Shown here: piece by piece, positions 31,427 to 40,160 of the stretch
How the letters are laid out: each line of letters opens with the position of its first letter
Position numbering within the stretch: the first letter of the stretch is position 1
From: Gynuella sp.
Lineage (GTDB): Bacteria > Pseudomonadota > Gammaproteobacteria > Pseudomonadales > Natronospirillaceae
NCBI GenBank assembly: GCA_028282465.1
Contig: JANQHX010000083.1
Coordinates: 1 to 40,160 of the forward strand
Length of the DNA: 40,160 bases
Reading direction: 5' to 3'
Notes under the pieces: generated by a model
The model's database searches: none
What the model was told of the DNA's origin: nothing
The model's input: the letters and a program-made list of their open reading frames with translations, nothing else
Translations under genes and position numbers: made by a program

Positions 31427-32059
31427 CTACCGCAAAATCCAAATTCGCTCTTGCGCAGAGTTGAGGGTTTTAAACCCTCTAGGAATCTCAACACTCTCCA
31501 AACATTTGACTTGATACACTTCACCATAAAGAGAAGTGATTTCATCACCAGTCACTGAAAAAGGCGGGCCATTCATTAACTCTTGGTCATACTCAAAACT
31601 AATCAACAGTTGTGGAGCCCTATTTGTTACTTTAGTCAATTGTTCACAATAACCCCGGCGCATTGAGTCAGGCATTGCCACCAGTGCAGCGCGATCATAA
31701 ACTACTTCCACTTCACCTAACATCTCGCCTGTTAACTGAAAAAAGTCTCCCACGAAAATATCTATGTTTGGGCCTGAGTAAGTTTTCAGTGCACCTATTT
31801 CGGTAACAACTGGGCTTATTTTTAAATCGTCGAAAAGTTCTTGAATGGCAATTTCACTTAGCTCTGCACCTGCTACCCTACAGCCCTGCGACAAAAAGCA
31901 AGCAATATCGAGAGTCTTACCACAGAGTGGCACAAACACCCTTTGGTCAGAATTTAATTTCAGCTCATCAAACCACTTAATTAATAGCGCATTACCGGCT
32001 GGTTCATGAAACCCAATTTGCTTGGATTCCCACTTTCGATGCCAGAATTCAGGCTTCAA
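31427..32059 (-). CDS. tpm: Thiopurine S-methyltransferase family protein
   Basis: This 210-residue SAM-dependent methyltransferase has the bacterial TPMT pattern: FWHRKWESKQIGFHEP at the start, FVPLCGKTLDIACFLSQG (SAM motif I), GAELSEIA, and YDRAALVAMPDSMRRGY. Bacterial members methylate selenium or tellurium compounds and thiopurines. The start is TTG at 32059, seven bases after AGGAG, and fits the family start exactly. A palindrome (GAGGGTTT-T-AAACCCTC, 31463-31479) lies in its coding 3' end. It is convergent with the HupE/UreJ_2 gene. Confidence 0.92.
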   Translation of the reverse strand: MKPEFWHRKWESKQIGFHEPAGNALLIKWFDELKLNSDQRVFVPLCGKTLDIACFLSQGCRVAGAELSEIAIQELFDDLKISPVVTEIGALKTYSGPNIDIFVGDFFQLTGEMLGEVEVVYDRAALVAMPDSMRRGYCEQLTKVTNRAPQLLISFEYDQELMNGPPFSVTGDEITSLYGEVYQVKCLESVEIPRGFKTLNSAQERIWILR

Positions 32060-32551
32060 GCTTGCTCTCCTTTCAGCAATTAAAGTGATATTGGTTAGAT
32101 ATACGAATAAAAGGAATTTTGCTTTTAAGTTTTATAATTTACAGAAATTCACTTGAAAATAATCTCTATAAACTTGTACGCACAGTCTTTTGTCCTTGAC
32201 ATACTTCGCACGTCAATTTTGCAATAAACCAGAGTAATTAATCGCATTAGGTAGATTATGTCACTGCTGTCTGGTAAAAAATCTCTAATGAAGGAACCCT
32301 ATTTTCCTGTCGCTTAGCGTAAAATCTTGTTTTCATCATATAATTTAAAAGGAATCGAAACTTAATAACACTGTCTTTCACCCTCTCGATTTATTCCAAA
32401 AATATGTTGAAAAATATCAATCAGACAAGCCTTGCTTAAATCAGTTTACATCAATGCTCTTTGATCAAAACTCTAGCTGAGATAGTCTCAAAGCCGTCAT
32501 TTATCTGCTGGCACAAAAAATCATTACCTAAAAGTCTAATCATCAAGACAT
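32060..32551. other. Intergenic stretch, no gene seen
   Basis: These 492 AT-rich bp lie between two minus-strand genes. No stable terminator, RNA gene or supported open frame is visible. The part near 32060-32110 should contain the tpm promoter. Confidence 0.4.
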
Positions 32552-33070
32552 CTACTTTTCACATTTATCCGCAACTTTAGTCAATTCTATTTTGGAATCC
32601 TCATGACCAGGATTAGTTTCAATTACAGAAATAAAGCAAAATTTAGAAGCTCTACCTACGTCAATTGAATAGCTAGTGACAGAATTATTGAAGAAACTTA
32701 CCGGACCTATTTTACAACTTACTATTTTGTCTCCGCTAGACAGATTATAAGTACCTATTAATTTCACTTCAGTATTTTCAGGAATATAGAACTCTCTAGT
32801 TTTCTCCCCAATTCCAGTCCAGTGGTTAGAAACAACACCAATTTGATCATAATCACTGCAGAGATTATTATCTGAAATGTTTACTAACAGATTTCTCGCT
32901 GGACTAATAATACTGCCGCCGCCATAGATCTCTCCAAAAACAACTTTTGAGTCAGATTCTAAATTGGCCTGGTGTTCGTACTTGTTCGTTGCACAACCTG
33001 AAATGCCCATTACAGTTAAAGCAAAAACGATTATTTTATTCAAAGTATATTTCCAATTATCTGTAAACAT
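32552..33070 (-). CDS. Small lipoprotein of unknown function
   Basis: The 172-residue product has a positively charged start, a hydrophobic segment and the lipobox ISGC (Cys26), so it is probably lipid-anchored. The mature part has five cysteines and a beta-rich look (EVKLIGTYNLSSGDKIVSCKIGPVSF). I recognise no family. The N terminus before the hydrophobic core is long; an alternative start could trim it. The gene is AT-rich and stands alone. Confidence 0.7.
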   Translation of the reverse strand: MFTDNWKYTLNKIIVFALTVMGISGCATNKYEHQANLESDSKVVFGEIYGGGSIISPARNLLVNISDNNLCSDYDQIGVVSNHWTGIGEKTREFYIPENTEVKLIGTYNLSSGDKIVSCKIGPVSFFNNSVTSYSIDVGRASKFCFISVIETNPGHEDSKIELTKVADKCEK

Positions 33071-33369
33071 GTAAACTTGGTCTGGATATTTTGCCTTCAG
33101 CTAGCAAAATCAACCATACTGATTTAGTAGATATTAGTTGGATAAACACAATAAGACAATCCCACATTTTTAACTGAAGCCAAATCGAAAGAAAAGAACC
33201 GTTAAGTACTTATATATCATATTAGTTGACTAATAGAGTTGATATCAGAAAGAAACTATCAAAACTGAGCTCAGAAAAAGTTAACAACCTTTGAACATAG
33301 CCAATGCAAACAGAATGCTTCGCGTTAATGGCCTAAAACATATCCTTTTTAATTTAAGGTCTTATTGTT

Positions 33370-35073
33370 ATGAACAAACAGCATAAATCTTTTAACCAGT
33401 CTAAGGTCGCCAACTTCAAGGAGTTTGTAGCTCTAGCCGATTATTCACTGATGAACACCCTTAATGCTGATCCTAACTGCACAGGTGACGGTAATGATCA
33501 TCTCCCCCGGCAAGTTTTTTCAGGTCACTTTGTTCCGGTCACACCGACGCCTCTACCAGACCCAGAATACATCACCCATAGCAGTGCTTTTTTTCATGAA
33601 CTTGGGTTGAGCGATGAGCTTGCACATAATAAAGATTTTGCCCATATTTTTTCCGGGGATATTTCAGCAGCTCAAGGCCCAATGAGAACTCATGGCTGGG
33701 CAACTGGTTATGCACTTTCCATTTACGGTACTGAATACACGCAACAGTGTCCGTACCGCACCGGTAATGGTTATGGCGATGGCAGAGCAATCTCAGTATT
33801 TGAGGGAGTGTTTAATGATAAACGTTGGGAGATGCAACTAAAGGGTGGTGGCCCTACTCCCTATTGTCGCGGCGCCGATGGACGTGCGGTGTTACGATCC
33901 AGTGTCCGTGAGTTTTTAGCACAAGAATTTATGCATGCTCTGGGTGTTCCCACATCAAGGTCACTGACGTTATTTGTTTCTCAATCTGAAACTGCGACTC
34001 GCCCTTGGTACTCCCCTGATTCACATTCAACCGACCCAGATATTTTGGTAGAAAATACGGTGGCTATCAGCACAAGAGTAGCGCCCTCTTTCTTAAGAGT
34101 TGGCCAACTGGAATTATTCGCTCGTCGCGCTCGCAGTAATGCTCATGACAAAGCCTCTGAAGAACTACGAATGATTGTTGAACATGTCATCGACAGGGAA
34201 TATAACAATGAAATTGATAATAAAACGCCATTCAACGAACAATTAATTGAATTAGCCAGGCTATTTCGTGGGCGCTTAATATCGCTTATTGCCAACTGGA
34301 TTCGTGTTGGATACTGCCAAGGAAATTTCAATAGCGATAACTGTGCAGCGGGTGGTTTTACCTTAGATTATGGCCCTTTTGGTTTCTGCGAAATTTTTGA
34401 TACTGAATTTCAACCCTGGACAGGTGGCGGCCAACATTTCTCTTTTTTTAATCAACCCGCCGCAGCCGAAGCAAACTTTCATATGTTCTGGAAATCAATC
34501 CGTTTGCTGCTTGAAGAAGACATAGAATCCCAGGCGCGGCTTGATGATATCCGCCGAACCTTTGCCGATGAAATGAAAATTCAACTGCAATTAATGTGGG
34601 CAAGTAAGCTTGGCCTAGCTGAATTTAATCAAGAATTGTTTGAAGAGTTAATTCAATTGATGGCCCGCTCAGAAGTTGACTACACGATATTCTTTCGTGA
34701 GCTATCTGCCTTACCCAAGACTCTAGATGCATTAAAAAGGAGTTTTTACGTTAAAACCTCTGCGAAACTGGATGAGCAATGGCAGACTTGGCTCAATCAG
34801 TGGCAATCATCCATTAATAACGGCAGAGATATGGATGAGGTCGCAAGAAATATGAAAAATACCAATCCGAAATACACTTGGCGAGAGTGGCTAATTGTTC
34901 CTGCTTACCAACAAGCGACTTCAGGTGATTACTCTATCATTCGTGAACTACAAGAAGTTTTTGCGCATCCCTATGAGGAACAATCACAAGACGTTGAAGA
35001 AAAGTACTATCGGTTGAAACCCAAGCAGTTTTTTAACGCTGGTGGTGTCTCTCATTACAGTTGTTCATCATAA
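33370..35073 (+). CDS. selO: SelO/YdiU family protein adenylyltransferase
   Basis: The 567-residue pseudokinase-fold protein transfers AMP from ATP to Ser, Thr or Tyr of redox-related proteins. Family motifs are present: [43 protein letters not shown] split around residues 155-180, [11 protein letters not shown], and [22 protein letters not shown], which holds the metal-binding Asn and Asp. The C terminus ends HYSCSS, where eukaryotic SelO proteins carry a selenocysteine. The length is greater than the E. coli protein (about 480 residues). The ATG has a distant AAGGT ribosome site. It is a single-gene unit. Confidence 0.94.
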   Translation: MNKQHKSFNQSKVANFKEFVALADYSLMNTLNADPNCTGDGNDHLPRQVFSGHFVPVTPTPLPDPEYITHSSAFFHELGLSDELAHNKDFAHIFSGDISAAQGPMRTHGWATGYALSIYGTEYTQQCPYRTGNGYGDGRAISVFEGVFNDKRWEMQLKGGGPTPYCRGADGRAVLRSSVREFLAQEFMHALGVPTSRSLTLFVSQSETATRPWYSPDSHSTDPDILVENTVAISTRVAPSFLRVGQLELFARRARSNAHDKASEELRMIVEHVIDREYNNEIDNKTPFNEQLIELARLFRGRLISLIANWIRVGYCQGNFNSDNCAAGGFTLDYGPFGFCEIFDTEFQPWTGGGQHFSFFNQPAAAEANFHMFWKSIRLLLEEDIESQARLDDIRRTFADEMKIQLQLMWASKLGLAEFNQELFEELIQLMARSEVDYTIFFRELSALPKTLDALKRSFYVKTSAKLDEQWQTWLNQWQSSINNGRDMDEVARNMKNTNPKYTWREWLIVPAYQQATSGDYSIIRELQEVFAHPYEEQSQDVEEKYYRLKPKQFFNAGGVSHYSCSS

Positions 35074-35108
35074 ATCCAGAATGAATTTCGAAGACAGGGA
35101 ATTTTAAA

Positions 35109-35140
35109 ATGAAGCTATTATTTATTATCAATGGCTTCAT
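35109..35140. terminator. Bidirectional terminator between selO and the CWC gene
   Basis: ATGAAGCTATT and AATGGCTTCAT form an 11-bp stem with one wobble pair and a 10-base loop. TTT follows on the minus strand and CTTT on the plus strand. Confidence 0.6.
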
Positions 35141-35168
35141 CTTTAACGTTTAATTTTTCAGGCGTCTC

Positions 35169-35378
35169 TTATTTTTCAAGATCAGAGATCACCTGCCAAT
35201 TGTTTTTAATATCCATCAAGCAGTTGTGACACAAGCAGCTGTCCCAGTTCTCAGCCAAATACTCGGTTTGTTCACGGGTTAAATAAATGTCGCTGCAATG
35301 ACAGATAAGATATGAACCCGCTTTGCACTCAAACATTTCCCCGCATCTTGGGCAATCAATTACTTCGTGTTTGCTCAT
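35169..35378 (-). CDS. Cysteine-rich CWC family protein
   Basis: This small 69-residue protein has a CPRCG zinc-ribbon start, a CHC motif in the middle and a CLCHNCL end, the pattern of the CWC family. It probably binds zinc; its role is not known. It lies 16 bp after the aminopeptidase stop on the same strand, so the two are likely to be co-transcribed. Confidence 0.85.
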   Translation of the reverse strand: MSKHEVIDCPRCGEMFECKAGSYLICHCSDIYLTREQTEYLAENWDSCLCHNCLMDIKNNWQVISDLEK

Positions 35379-35394
35379 TTAACATTTTGAATCA

Positions 35395-36747
35395 CTAAGA
35401 CGAGTAACGTTGCTGCAATGCTTTAAACACCGCCCTTATTCCCATGGCTTCACCACCCTTTGGCCTGCCAGGACGAGGTCGATCATTCCAAGCACCCACA
35501 TCAAAATGCACCCAGGGGCTGTCATCTACGAATGCCTTGAGATACAAAGCAGCGGTAATGGATCCACCAAACCCAGTTGGAGCACAGTTCACTAAATCAG
35601 AAATGGAACCTTTCAAATAGGAAGCGTAAGGCTGATGTAAGGGTAAGCGCCAAACATTGTCTTCTTCGGATTCACCCGCAGCCATTAAATCAGAGGCGAA
35701 GGATTCATCGGTACTGTAAAAACCAGGCACTTCTAAACCTAAGGCCACCCGAGCCGCACCTGTCAGTGTTGCAAAATCTACGATTAAATCAGGTTTATCG
35801 TCATCTGCTAATGCCAATGCGTCGCACAGAACCAAGCGACCTTCGGCATCGGTGTTGTCTACTTCAACCGTTAGGCCTTTGCGAGTAGTGACAATATCTC
35901 CCGGACGAAATGCATTGCCAGATACCGCGTTTTCAACGGCAGGAATGAGCACTCGCAACTGAACTGGTAACGACTTGGCCATAATCATGGCAGCCAACCC
36001 TAGAACATGGGCAGCGCCTCCCATGTCTTTTTTCATTAAGCGCATACCAGACGTTGGTTTTAAATCCAAACCGCCACTGTCAAAACATACCCCTTTACCG
36101 ACCAAACAAAGTTTAGGTGAGGATTCGTCACCCCAACTCAGTTCTAGCAACCTTGGCGCATGTTCAGATGCCCGCCCAACCATATGAATGGTGGGAAAGT
36201 TTTGTTCCAGTAAATCATCGCCAACGATTTCAGAGAACTTAGCGTTGTTTTCTTCTGCTAGTTTCTGCATTGCTGCTGAAAGGTGCTGAGGCATCATGTC
36301 ACCCGCAGGCGTATTCACCAGATTTCGAGTAAGAGTCACGCCCTTGGCCATTGCTAAAACGTCTTGCACAATGGCTTGGTCATCCAGATACAAGATGGCT
36401 CGATCGGCCTCGCTTTTATACTCGGTAAATTGATATTGACCCAACACCCATCCCAAAGCAGCCGCTGAAATCTGTTCAGTACTGCCGTCTAAAAAATAAT
36501 CGGCTTTTGGTAGTGCCGCTGCGAGATCTGACAGCTGCCAAATAGATTGATTGTCTTCTACTACCACAATCACCTGATCAAGTGTGCCATCTGGTGCAGG
36601 AATTAATCGATGCCCTTTCTCTTTCAGGCCTGAATTCGCAAGCCAGTTACGAATAAACTCCGGCTGTTCCAGCAACCATTGCTGGTATTGATCAGCAACA
36701 ACAATGGTAATGGGTTGGCCTTGTCGGCCATAAACTAGGTTAAACAA
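35395..36747 (-). CDS. M17 family leucyl aminopeptidase
   Basis: The 450-residue cytosolic aminopeptidase removes N-terminal residues using two metal ions. The catalytic domain has LVGKGVCFDSGGLDLKP, MKKDMGGAAHVLG and the M17 signature NTDAEGRLVLCDAL, followed by DFATLTGAARVALG. The N-terminal domain (about 1-130) is short and diverged, as in the PepB/short M17 subgroup. It is first in a likely two-gene unit with the CWC gene. Confidence 0.94.
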   Translation of the reverse strand: MFNLVYGRQGQPITIVVADQYQQWLLEQPEFIRNWLANSGLKEKGHRLIPAPDGTLDQVIVVVEDNQSIWQLSDLAAALPKADYFLDGSTEQISAAALGWVLGQYQFTEYKSEADRAILYLDDQAIVQDVLAMAKGVTLTRNLVNTPAGDMMPQHLSAAMQKLAEENNAKFSEIVGDDLLEQNFPTIHMVGRASEHAPRLLELSWGDESSPKLCLVGKGVCFDSGGLDLKPTSGMRLMKKDMGGAAHVLGLAAMIMAKSLPVQLRVLIPAVENAVSGNAFRPGDIVTTRKGLTVEVDNTDAEGRLVLCDALALADDDKPDLIVDFATLTGAARVALGLEVPGFYSTDESFASDLMAAGESEEDNVWRLPLHQPYASYLKGSISDLVNCAPTGFGGSITAALYLKAFVDDSPWVHFDVGAWNDRPRPGRPKGGEAMGIRAVFKALQQRYSS

Positions 36748-36860
36748 AGTAGCTCCTTAAATATCGTAACGGCATTAACTATTTAGTTTACTCAGTTTTC
36801 AGCTTAAGTCATTTTTACTTGAGACCACAGAGTATGCATATGAATTTCTCGGGCAACTTT

Positions 36861-36900
36861 CTATCTAATTCCTATCTATTATCTATCTACTATCTATTTA
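36861..36900. repeat. TATCTA microsatellite-like repeat
   Basis: CTATCTA-type units occur four times in 40 bp within the gap upstream of the aminopeptidase gene. The units are imperfect. It may vary in copy number. Confidence 0.7.
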
Positions 36901-37025
36901 GTTATTTACCAGTTTTAGTTTTCGAGATTCTGAAGGCCTCTCACTGTTGATTGGCTCAGTTTTTAACCGCTTACCTTATGAAATTCATACAGATTTTAAT
37001 CATCAGTTAGTTAAGGAGTTTGTGA

Positions 37026-37568
37026 TTAAACATTGACGGTTGGGGCCAGTGATACATCCTCAATCAATACTTTTTGACAAGCTTTGCCATAACCCATTGC
37101 ATATTTTAGGGCTGGATACACTCGCATAGAACTAATGGCAAACCCTATGGTGACCAAGCCGTCGTGCCCCCATCGAGGAAGAATTTCTTCTCTCAGATCA
37201 TCAGCTTCTGGATGGTGTGACAAAACGAATTCGGTAAAGCGTGTAACCAAAGCCACCTCTTCAGGTAAGTCAGCTAAATTACCTTCAATAATTCCACGAA
37301 TTATGTCGGGTTTTACACCGGACTCCAATGCCAGGTCGACCACTAGCTGAGTACATGGGCCGCAATCGTCCCATAATATGGTTCGTAGTTTAGCGGCAAA
37401 TAGTATTTCCAATGGCAGGCCTTTTTTGTGACTGGCCATGGTTTGAAAACCCATGTATTTAAAAAATGTACCAACTCCGCTATTCAATACGTCTTGTAGA
37501 TAACGTACATCATAGTTGTACTTCTTCTGCATGGATAACAACATGTTATTCAAAATATTTTTAATCAT
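37026..37568 (-). CDS. AhpD-like/carboxymuconolactone decarboxylase family protein
   Basis: The 180-residue helical protein has the alkylhydroperoxidase-like CxxC motif CGPC at residues 69-72, followed by TQLVVDLALESGV, which fits AhpD-fold proteins. It could act in peroxide reduction, but the substrate is unknown. The ATG at 37568 has an AAGG ribosome site; an in-frame GTG nine bases upstream is less likely. It lies 60 bp after the MFS gene on the same strand, so the two may be co-transcribed and controlled by the divergent LysR regulator. Confidence 0.85.
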   Translation of the reverse strand: MIKNILNNMLLSMQKKYNYDVRYLQDVLNSGVGTFFKYMGFQTMASHKKGLPLEILFAAKLRTILWDDCGPCTQLVVDLALESGVKPDIIRGIIEGNLADLPEEVALVTRFTEFVLSHHPEADDLREEILPRWGHDGLVTIGFAISSMRVYPALKYAMGYGKACQKVLIEDVSLAPTVNV

Positions 37569-37627
37569 AATGAACACCTTTTAAAAGTCATGATTGGTTT
37601 AAATAGTTTTAGATTGAATCGTTTCAC

Positions 37628-38779
37628 CTAAAGGCTTGCGAACTCTTGGGTCTTCACCGGCTTATAGAGAAAAACAATGCTTAAAATAAATATCGCCCCC
37701 AGTAACCACAGCATCAAAATAAAATCACCCTCATTAATTAAAATAGAGGCAAGCAAAGGCCCGGTTGCTAAACCCAGGGTTGATACCAAAGCAGCAATTG
37801 TGGACAGCAACCCGCTTTTATCACACTCAGCAGTCACAGCGAGTAAGTATGAAATGACGGCAGGCCAAAAGAAAAAAAGAATAGCCATGGCGCTCACGTA
37901 GGGCGCAACCAATTCTGAGTAAATTAATGCAACGGCTGAAACGCCAGAAAGCAATACACCCATTAACACTATTTTCAAACGTCCAAAACGATTACCCATG
38001 ATCACTGGCATCATAGATCCTATTAGCCCTAACAATCCTGTCGCTGCAATATACAAACTGACGTCATCCGAACCGATATGAGCGGCCTCGCCTATTAAAC
38101 TGATATAAGCCCAAATACCACTCGCTGATGTTTGATAAGTAAATATTGCCATCAGCAATAAGCAAGCATTGGTTGATAGCCCTGATCCACTGTTTGATCG
38201 CAAAAGGCTGTTTTGACTAACCTCAAAATCTGGAATAAACAGGAGCAAGAAAAAACTGATGAATGAGAAACCGGACATTAGATAAAAAACTCCAAAGGCG
38301 CCGATGAGCTTTTCAACATCTGGCAGCACATAAATAACTAACGACCCAATGGTAAATTGAGTAAATAACAATAAACCAAATGCCCGGTCTGTATTATTCA
38401 ACTTAGCCAAGACTGAAAACGCGATACCGACACTGACTCCGCCTAGAACTCCCGCAAAGAATCGCCATATCAGAAGCAATACATAGTCTTGAAACCATAC
38501 AGTAAAGAGATCAACTAGCGCCAAAGTGCCGAGCAGCATCAATAACAACTTAATCCAAGACCAATGTCGTACTAGAAATATGGCAATGAGGCTGCCGACT
38601 ATGGCGCCATAGCCATTGGCTGATACTATTTGACCCGCTTGGCTTTCGCTAAAACCAATATCGCCAGCCAAAGCACTGACAACACCCGGTAAAAAATTAA
38701 TGTAAGACAATCCTGACATGGCAGCGAAGGCTAAAAAACTGCAGGTCAATAAACCGTTAGGAGACGTTTTCTTAATCAT
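37628..38779 (-). CDS. MFS transporter (12 helices)
   Basis: The 383-residue protein has about 12 membrane helices. Its opening, FLAFAAMSGLSYINFLPGVVSALAGDIGFSESQAG, and the RFFAGVLGGVSVGIAFSVLAKL segment suit a YbfB/YjiJ- or CynX-like major facilitator. The substrate is unknown. It is divergent from the LysR gene with 126 bp between them and is probably its target. Confidence 0.88.
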   Translation of the reverse strand: MIKKTSPNGLLTCSFLAFAAMSGLSYINFLPGVVSALAGDIGFSESQAGQIVSANGYGAIVGSLIAIFLVRHWSWIKLLLMLLGTLALVDLFTVWFQDYVLLLIWRFFAGVLGGVSVGIAFSVLAKLNNTDRAFGLLLFTQFTIGSLVIYVLPDVEKLIGAFGVFYLMSGFSFISFFLLLFIPDFEVSQNSLLRSNSGSGLSTNACLLLMAIFTYQTSASGIWAYISLIGEAAHIGSDDVSLYIAATGLLGLIGSMMPVIMGNRFGRLKIVLMGVLLSGVSAVALIYSELVAPYVSAMAILFFFWPAVISYLLAVTAECDKSGLLSTIAALVSTLGLATGPLLASILINEGDFILMLWLLGAIFILSIVFLYKPVKTQEFASL

Positions 38780-38845
38780 TTATCTGTATTTCTGAGTCAA
38801 TGAGTACAGCAACAGACTTTAGTGAACTGACAGGCAATGAAAAAT

Positions 38846-38885
38846 GGGAGGCACTCCCTTAAAGCCATGAAAACTATTCACGAAT
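38846..38885. promoter_or_regulatory. Candidate operator sites between MFS and lysR genes
   Basis: GGGAG-GCA-CTCCC at 38846-38858 and ATTC-AC-GAAT at 38876-38885 are short inverted repeats in a 126-bp divergent gap. One or both may be LysR binding sites; neither is a clean T-N11-A box. Confidence 0.4.
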
Positions 38886-38905
38886 AACTTTGATAAACTA
38901 ACCCC

Positions 38906-39862
38906 ATGGATAAATTAAGATCACTTGAATTCTTTTTAGCCACCTGTGATGGTGGAAGCTTCGCCGCCGCTGCGAAAGCCTGTCACTCAGACCCATCTAC
39001 GGTTAGCAAAGCAATTAGCCGTCTTGAGAAAGATCTGGGATTAACACTTTTTCAGCGCTCTACCAGACAACTGAGAGTCACCCATGCTGGCTTGGGTTAT
39101 GCGAAAACCGTACGCAAGATTTTTCAAGATCTGGATACCTGTGAAGACGAGCTGAAACATTTAAACGATGCCCCCACAGGAACCCTTCGAATTAACTCAG
39201 CTGTGTGCTACGGCCATTTGTATCTGCAACCCATGCTAGAAAAGTTTTGCCAACAATATCCTGACATCAACCTTGAACTGGAGCTTGATGACCTGCACGT
39301 TGACATCATTGAAAATCACATAGATTTAGCAATAAGAACCGGGTTTGTGAAAGACAGTCGGCTTGTGGCTAGGCGACTTTCACCAATGGATTTCATTGTC
39401 TGTGCATCACCCAATTATTTAGAAAGCAGAGGTACCCCAAGGTACACCGAAGAGTTTCATCATCACCATTGGATAGGGTTTAAAATTAAAGAAACTCAAC
39501 AGATGCAACCTATCTATTTACCAAACCAACAAGGTGAATATGTTCCCTTTGATTTAACTAGAAAACATATGACGGACGACGGCGAAGCCATGGCTCAAAT
39601 GTGTGTTGATGGTTTGGGCATTGCTCAAATGCCACATTTTTTGGTGCGCAAAGAACTAAAGGATGGAACGCTTTCACCTTTGTTTTCTTCATTTCGACCA
39701 GCGCAACCGGAGACAGGTGTTTTTGCTATTTATCCGAAACGCGAATTTTTACCAGCAAAAGTAAGAGTGTTTATTAATTTTTTAACTATGACACTCGAAG
39801 AAGTAGAAGAAAGTACTCATCACACTTGGGCAGAAACAATTCGACCGCTAATTCAGTTTTAG
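38906..39862 (+). CDS. LysR family transcriptional regulator
   Basis: The 318-residue protein has an N-terminal winged helix-turn-helix (LRSLEFFLATCDGGSFAAAAKACHSDPSTVSKAISRLEKDLGL, residues about 3-45) and a LysR substrate-binding domain (about 90-295) of the CrgA/AaeR-like group (GTLRINSAVCYG, DLAIRTGFVKDSRLVARRL). It probably controls the divergent MFS/AhpD-like pair. The effector is unknown. There is no strong ribosome site before the ATG. Confidence 0.93.
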   Translation: MDKLRSLEFFLATCDGGSFAAAAKACHSDPSTVSKAISRLEKDLGLTLFQRSTRQLRVTHAGLGYAKTVRKIFQDLDTCEDELKHLNDAPTGTLRINSAVCYGHLYLQPMLEKFCQQYPDINLELELDDLHVDIIENHIDLAIRTGFVKDSRLVARRLSPMDFIVCASPNYLESRGTPRYTEEFHHHHWIGFKIKETQQMQPIYLPNQQGEYVPFDLTRKHMTDDGEAMAQMCVDGLGIAQMPHFLVRKELKDGTLSPLFSSFRPAQPETGVFAIYPKREFLPAKVRVFINFLTMTLEEVEESTHHTWAETIRPLIQF

Positions 39863-40022
39863 AACACTGCTTAACGCTTAATTTTTTGTAGGTGTATCTC
39901 GGGTTTTCAGTGAACTGTTTACCGAAATCCCGACTTATTCCTTTTTTTGCCACTTTGCAAATATGGAAACTAGCATATCTGATTGCAAATACATATCAAA
40001 CATCAATGTAATTAAGGAGCCT

Positions 40023-40109
40023 ATGATTAAGTCCAGAATTGCTCTGGCTTACAGGCGAGTTCTGAATCAAGGCGGCTTATTGCAGGAATGTCTAGACCTT
40101 TCAAAATAA
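40023..40109 (+). CDS. Possible 28-residue peptide
   Basis: An ATG five bases after AAGGAG opens a 28-codon frame (MIKSRIALAYRRVL start, ECLDLSK end), basic at the N terminus. The ribosome site is better than those of several true genes here. I do not recognise it. Since the frame runs through the inverted repeat at 40046-40141, it may be the 5' end of a disrupted gene or part of a mobile element. Confidence 0.35.
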   Translation: MIKSRIALAYRRVLNQGGLLQECLDLSK

Positions 40110-40141
40110 GACAACACAGAGTCAGGACTCGCCTGTAAGCC
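40046..40141. repeat. 18-bp inverted repeat with 60-base spacer
   Basis: The arm at 40046-40063 (GGCTTACAGGCGAGTTCT) is repeated inverted at 40124-40141 with one mismatch. Inside, CTTATT and AATAAG can also pair. The local GCCC-CGCA-GGGC at 40139-40150 adds another stem. This may be a structured RNA, the tip of a small mobile element, or a recombination site. Confidence 0.7.
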
Positions 40142-40160
40142 CCGCAGGGCGGTCCTAAAA

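Larger units (their letters stand above)
39863..40160. other. Right-edge stretch with structured repeat
   Basis: The first 160 bp hold no gene. From 40023 there is a short frame with a good ribosome site, embedded in a long inverted repeat. What lies beyond the edge is unknown. Confidence 0.5.

Noticed and set aside
31463-31479. Palindrome GAGGGTTT-T-AAACCCTC as a terminator for the HupE/UreJ_2 gene
   Set aside because: It lies inside the tpm coding region and has no T-run on either strand; termination there is possible but not supported.

Overview
The window comes from a nitrogen-fixing gammaproteobacterium, probably marine, with moderately AT-rich DNA. The evidence is an Azotobacter-like nif gene order, sigma-54/NifA control sites, a NavAb-type sodium channel, long Thr/Ser/Asp/Gly linkers and thrombospondin type-3 repeats in exported proteins, and lipobox lipoproteins. 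No genus can be named from the sequence alone.

Region 1 (1-9.7 kb) is part of a nif island. On the minus strand, an IscA-type carrier gene and nifU (cut by the window edge) run leftward, with nifZ divergent from them. A ten-gene minus-strand operon runs nifE-nifN-nifX-DUF269-DUF683-fdxB-[2Fe-2S] ferredoxin-two unrecognised genes-nafY. It covers FeMo-co assembly, cofactor carriage and electron transfer. nifHDK, nifB and nifA are not in the window. An AT-rich lipoprotein gene and a 21-bp-stem inverted repeat lie between nafY and nifZ. I can read four -24/-12 promoters and two TGT-N10-ACA NifA sites.

Region 2 (9.7-12.5 kb): a single NifA site lies between nifE and a divergent hemerythrin gene, and both have well-placed sigma-54 promoters. 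The hemerythrin gene is followed at 85 bp by eutB and eutC (adenosylcobalamin-dependent ethanolamine ammonia-lyase). This suggests that oxygen handling by hemerythrin, and possibly ammonia release from ethanolamine, belong to the nif response.

Region 3 (12.4-27.6 kb) is mixed: a GFA-fold protein, the sodium channel, a 1343-residue modular lipoprotein ending in a di-heme DUF1111 domain, a small lipoprotein, a GGDEF protein with a degenerate EAL domain, nnrS behind an FNR/DNR-type box, topoisomerase III, a pirin, and an exported TSP3-repeat protein.

Region 4 (27.9-31.4 kb) has two divergent HupE-type membrane modules. One is a canonical hupE overlapping a paralogue that lacks the metal motifs. 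The other is a parvulin-like protein overlapping a HupE/UreJ_2 protein.

Region 5 (31.4-40.2 kb) is mostly housekeeping or accessory: thiopurine methyltransferase, a lipoprotein, SelO, a CWC protein, an M17 aminopeptidase, an AhpD-like protein, and an MFS transporter divergent from a LysR regulator. The right edge holds a long inverted repeat around a 28-codon reading frame.
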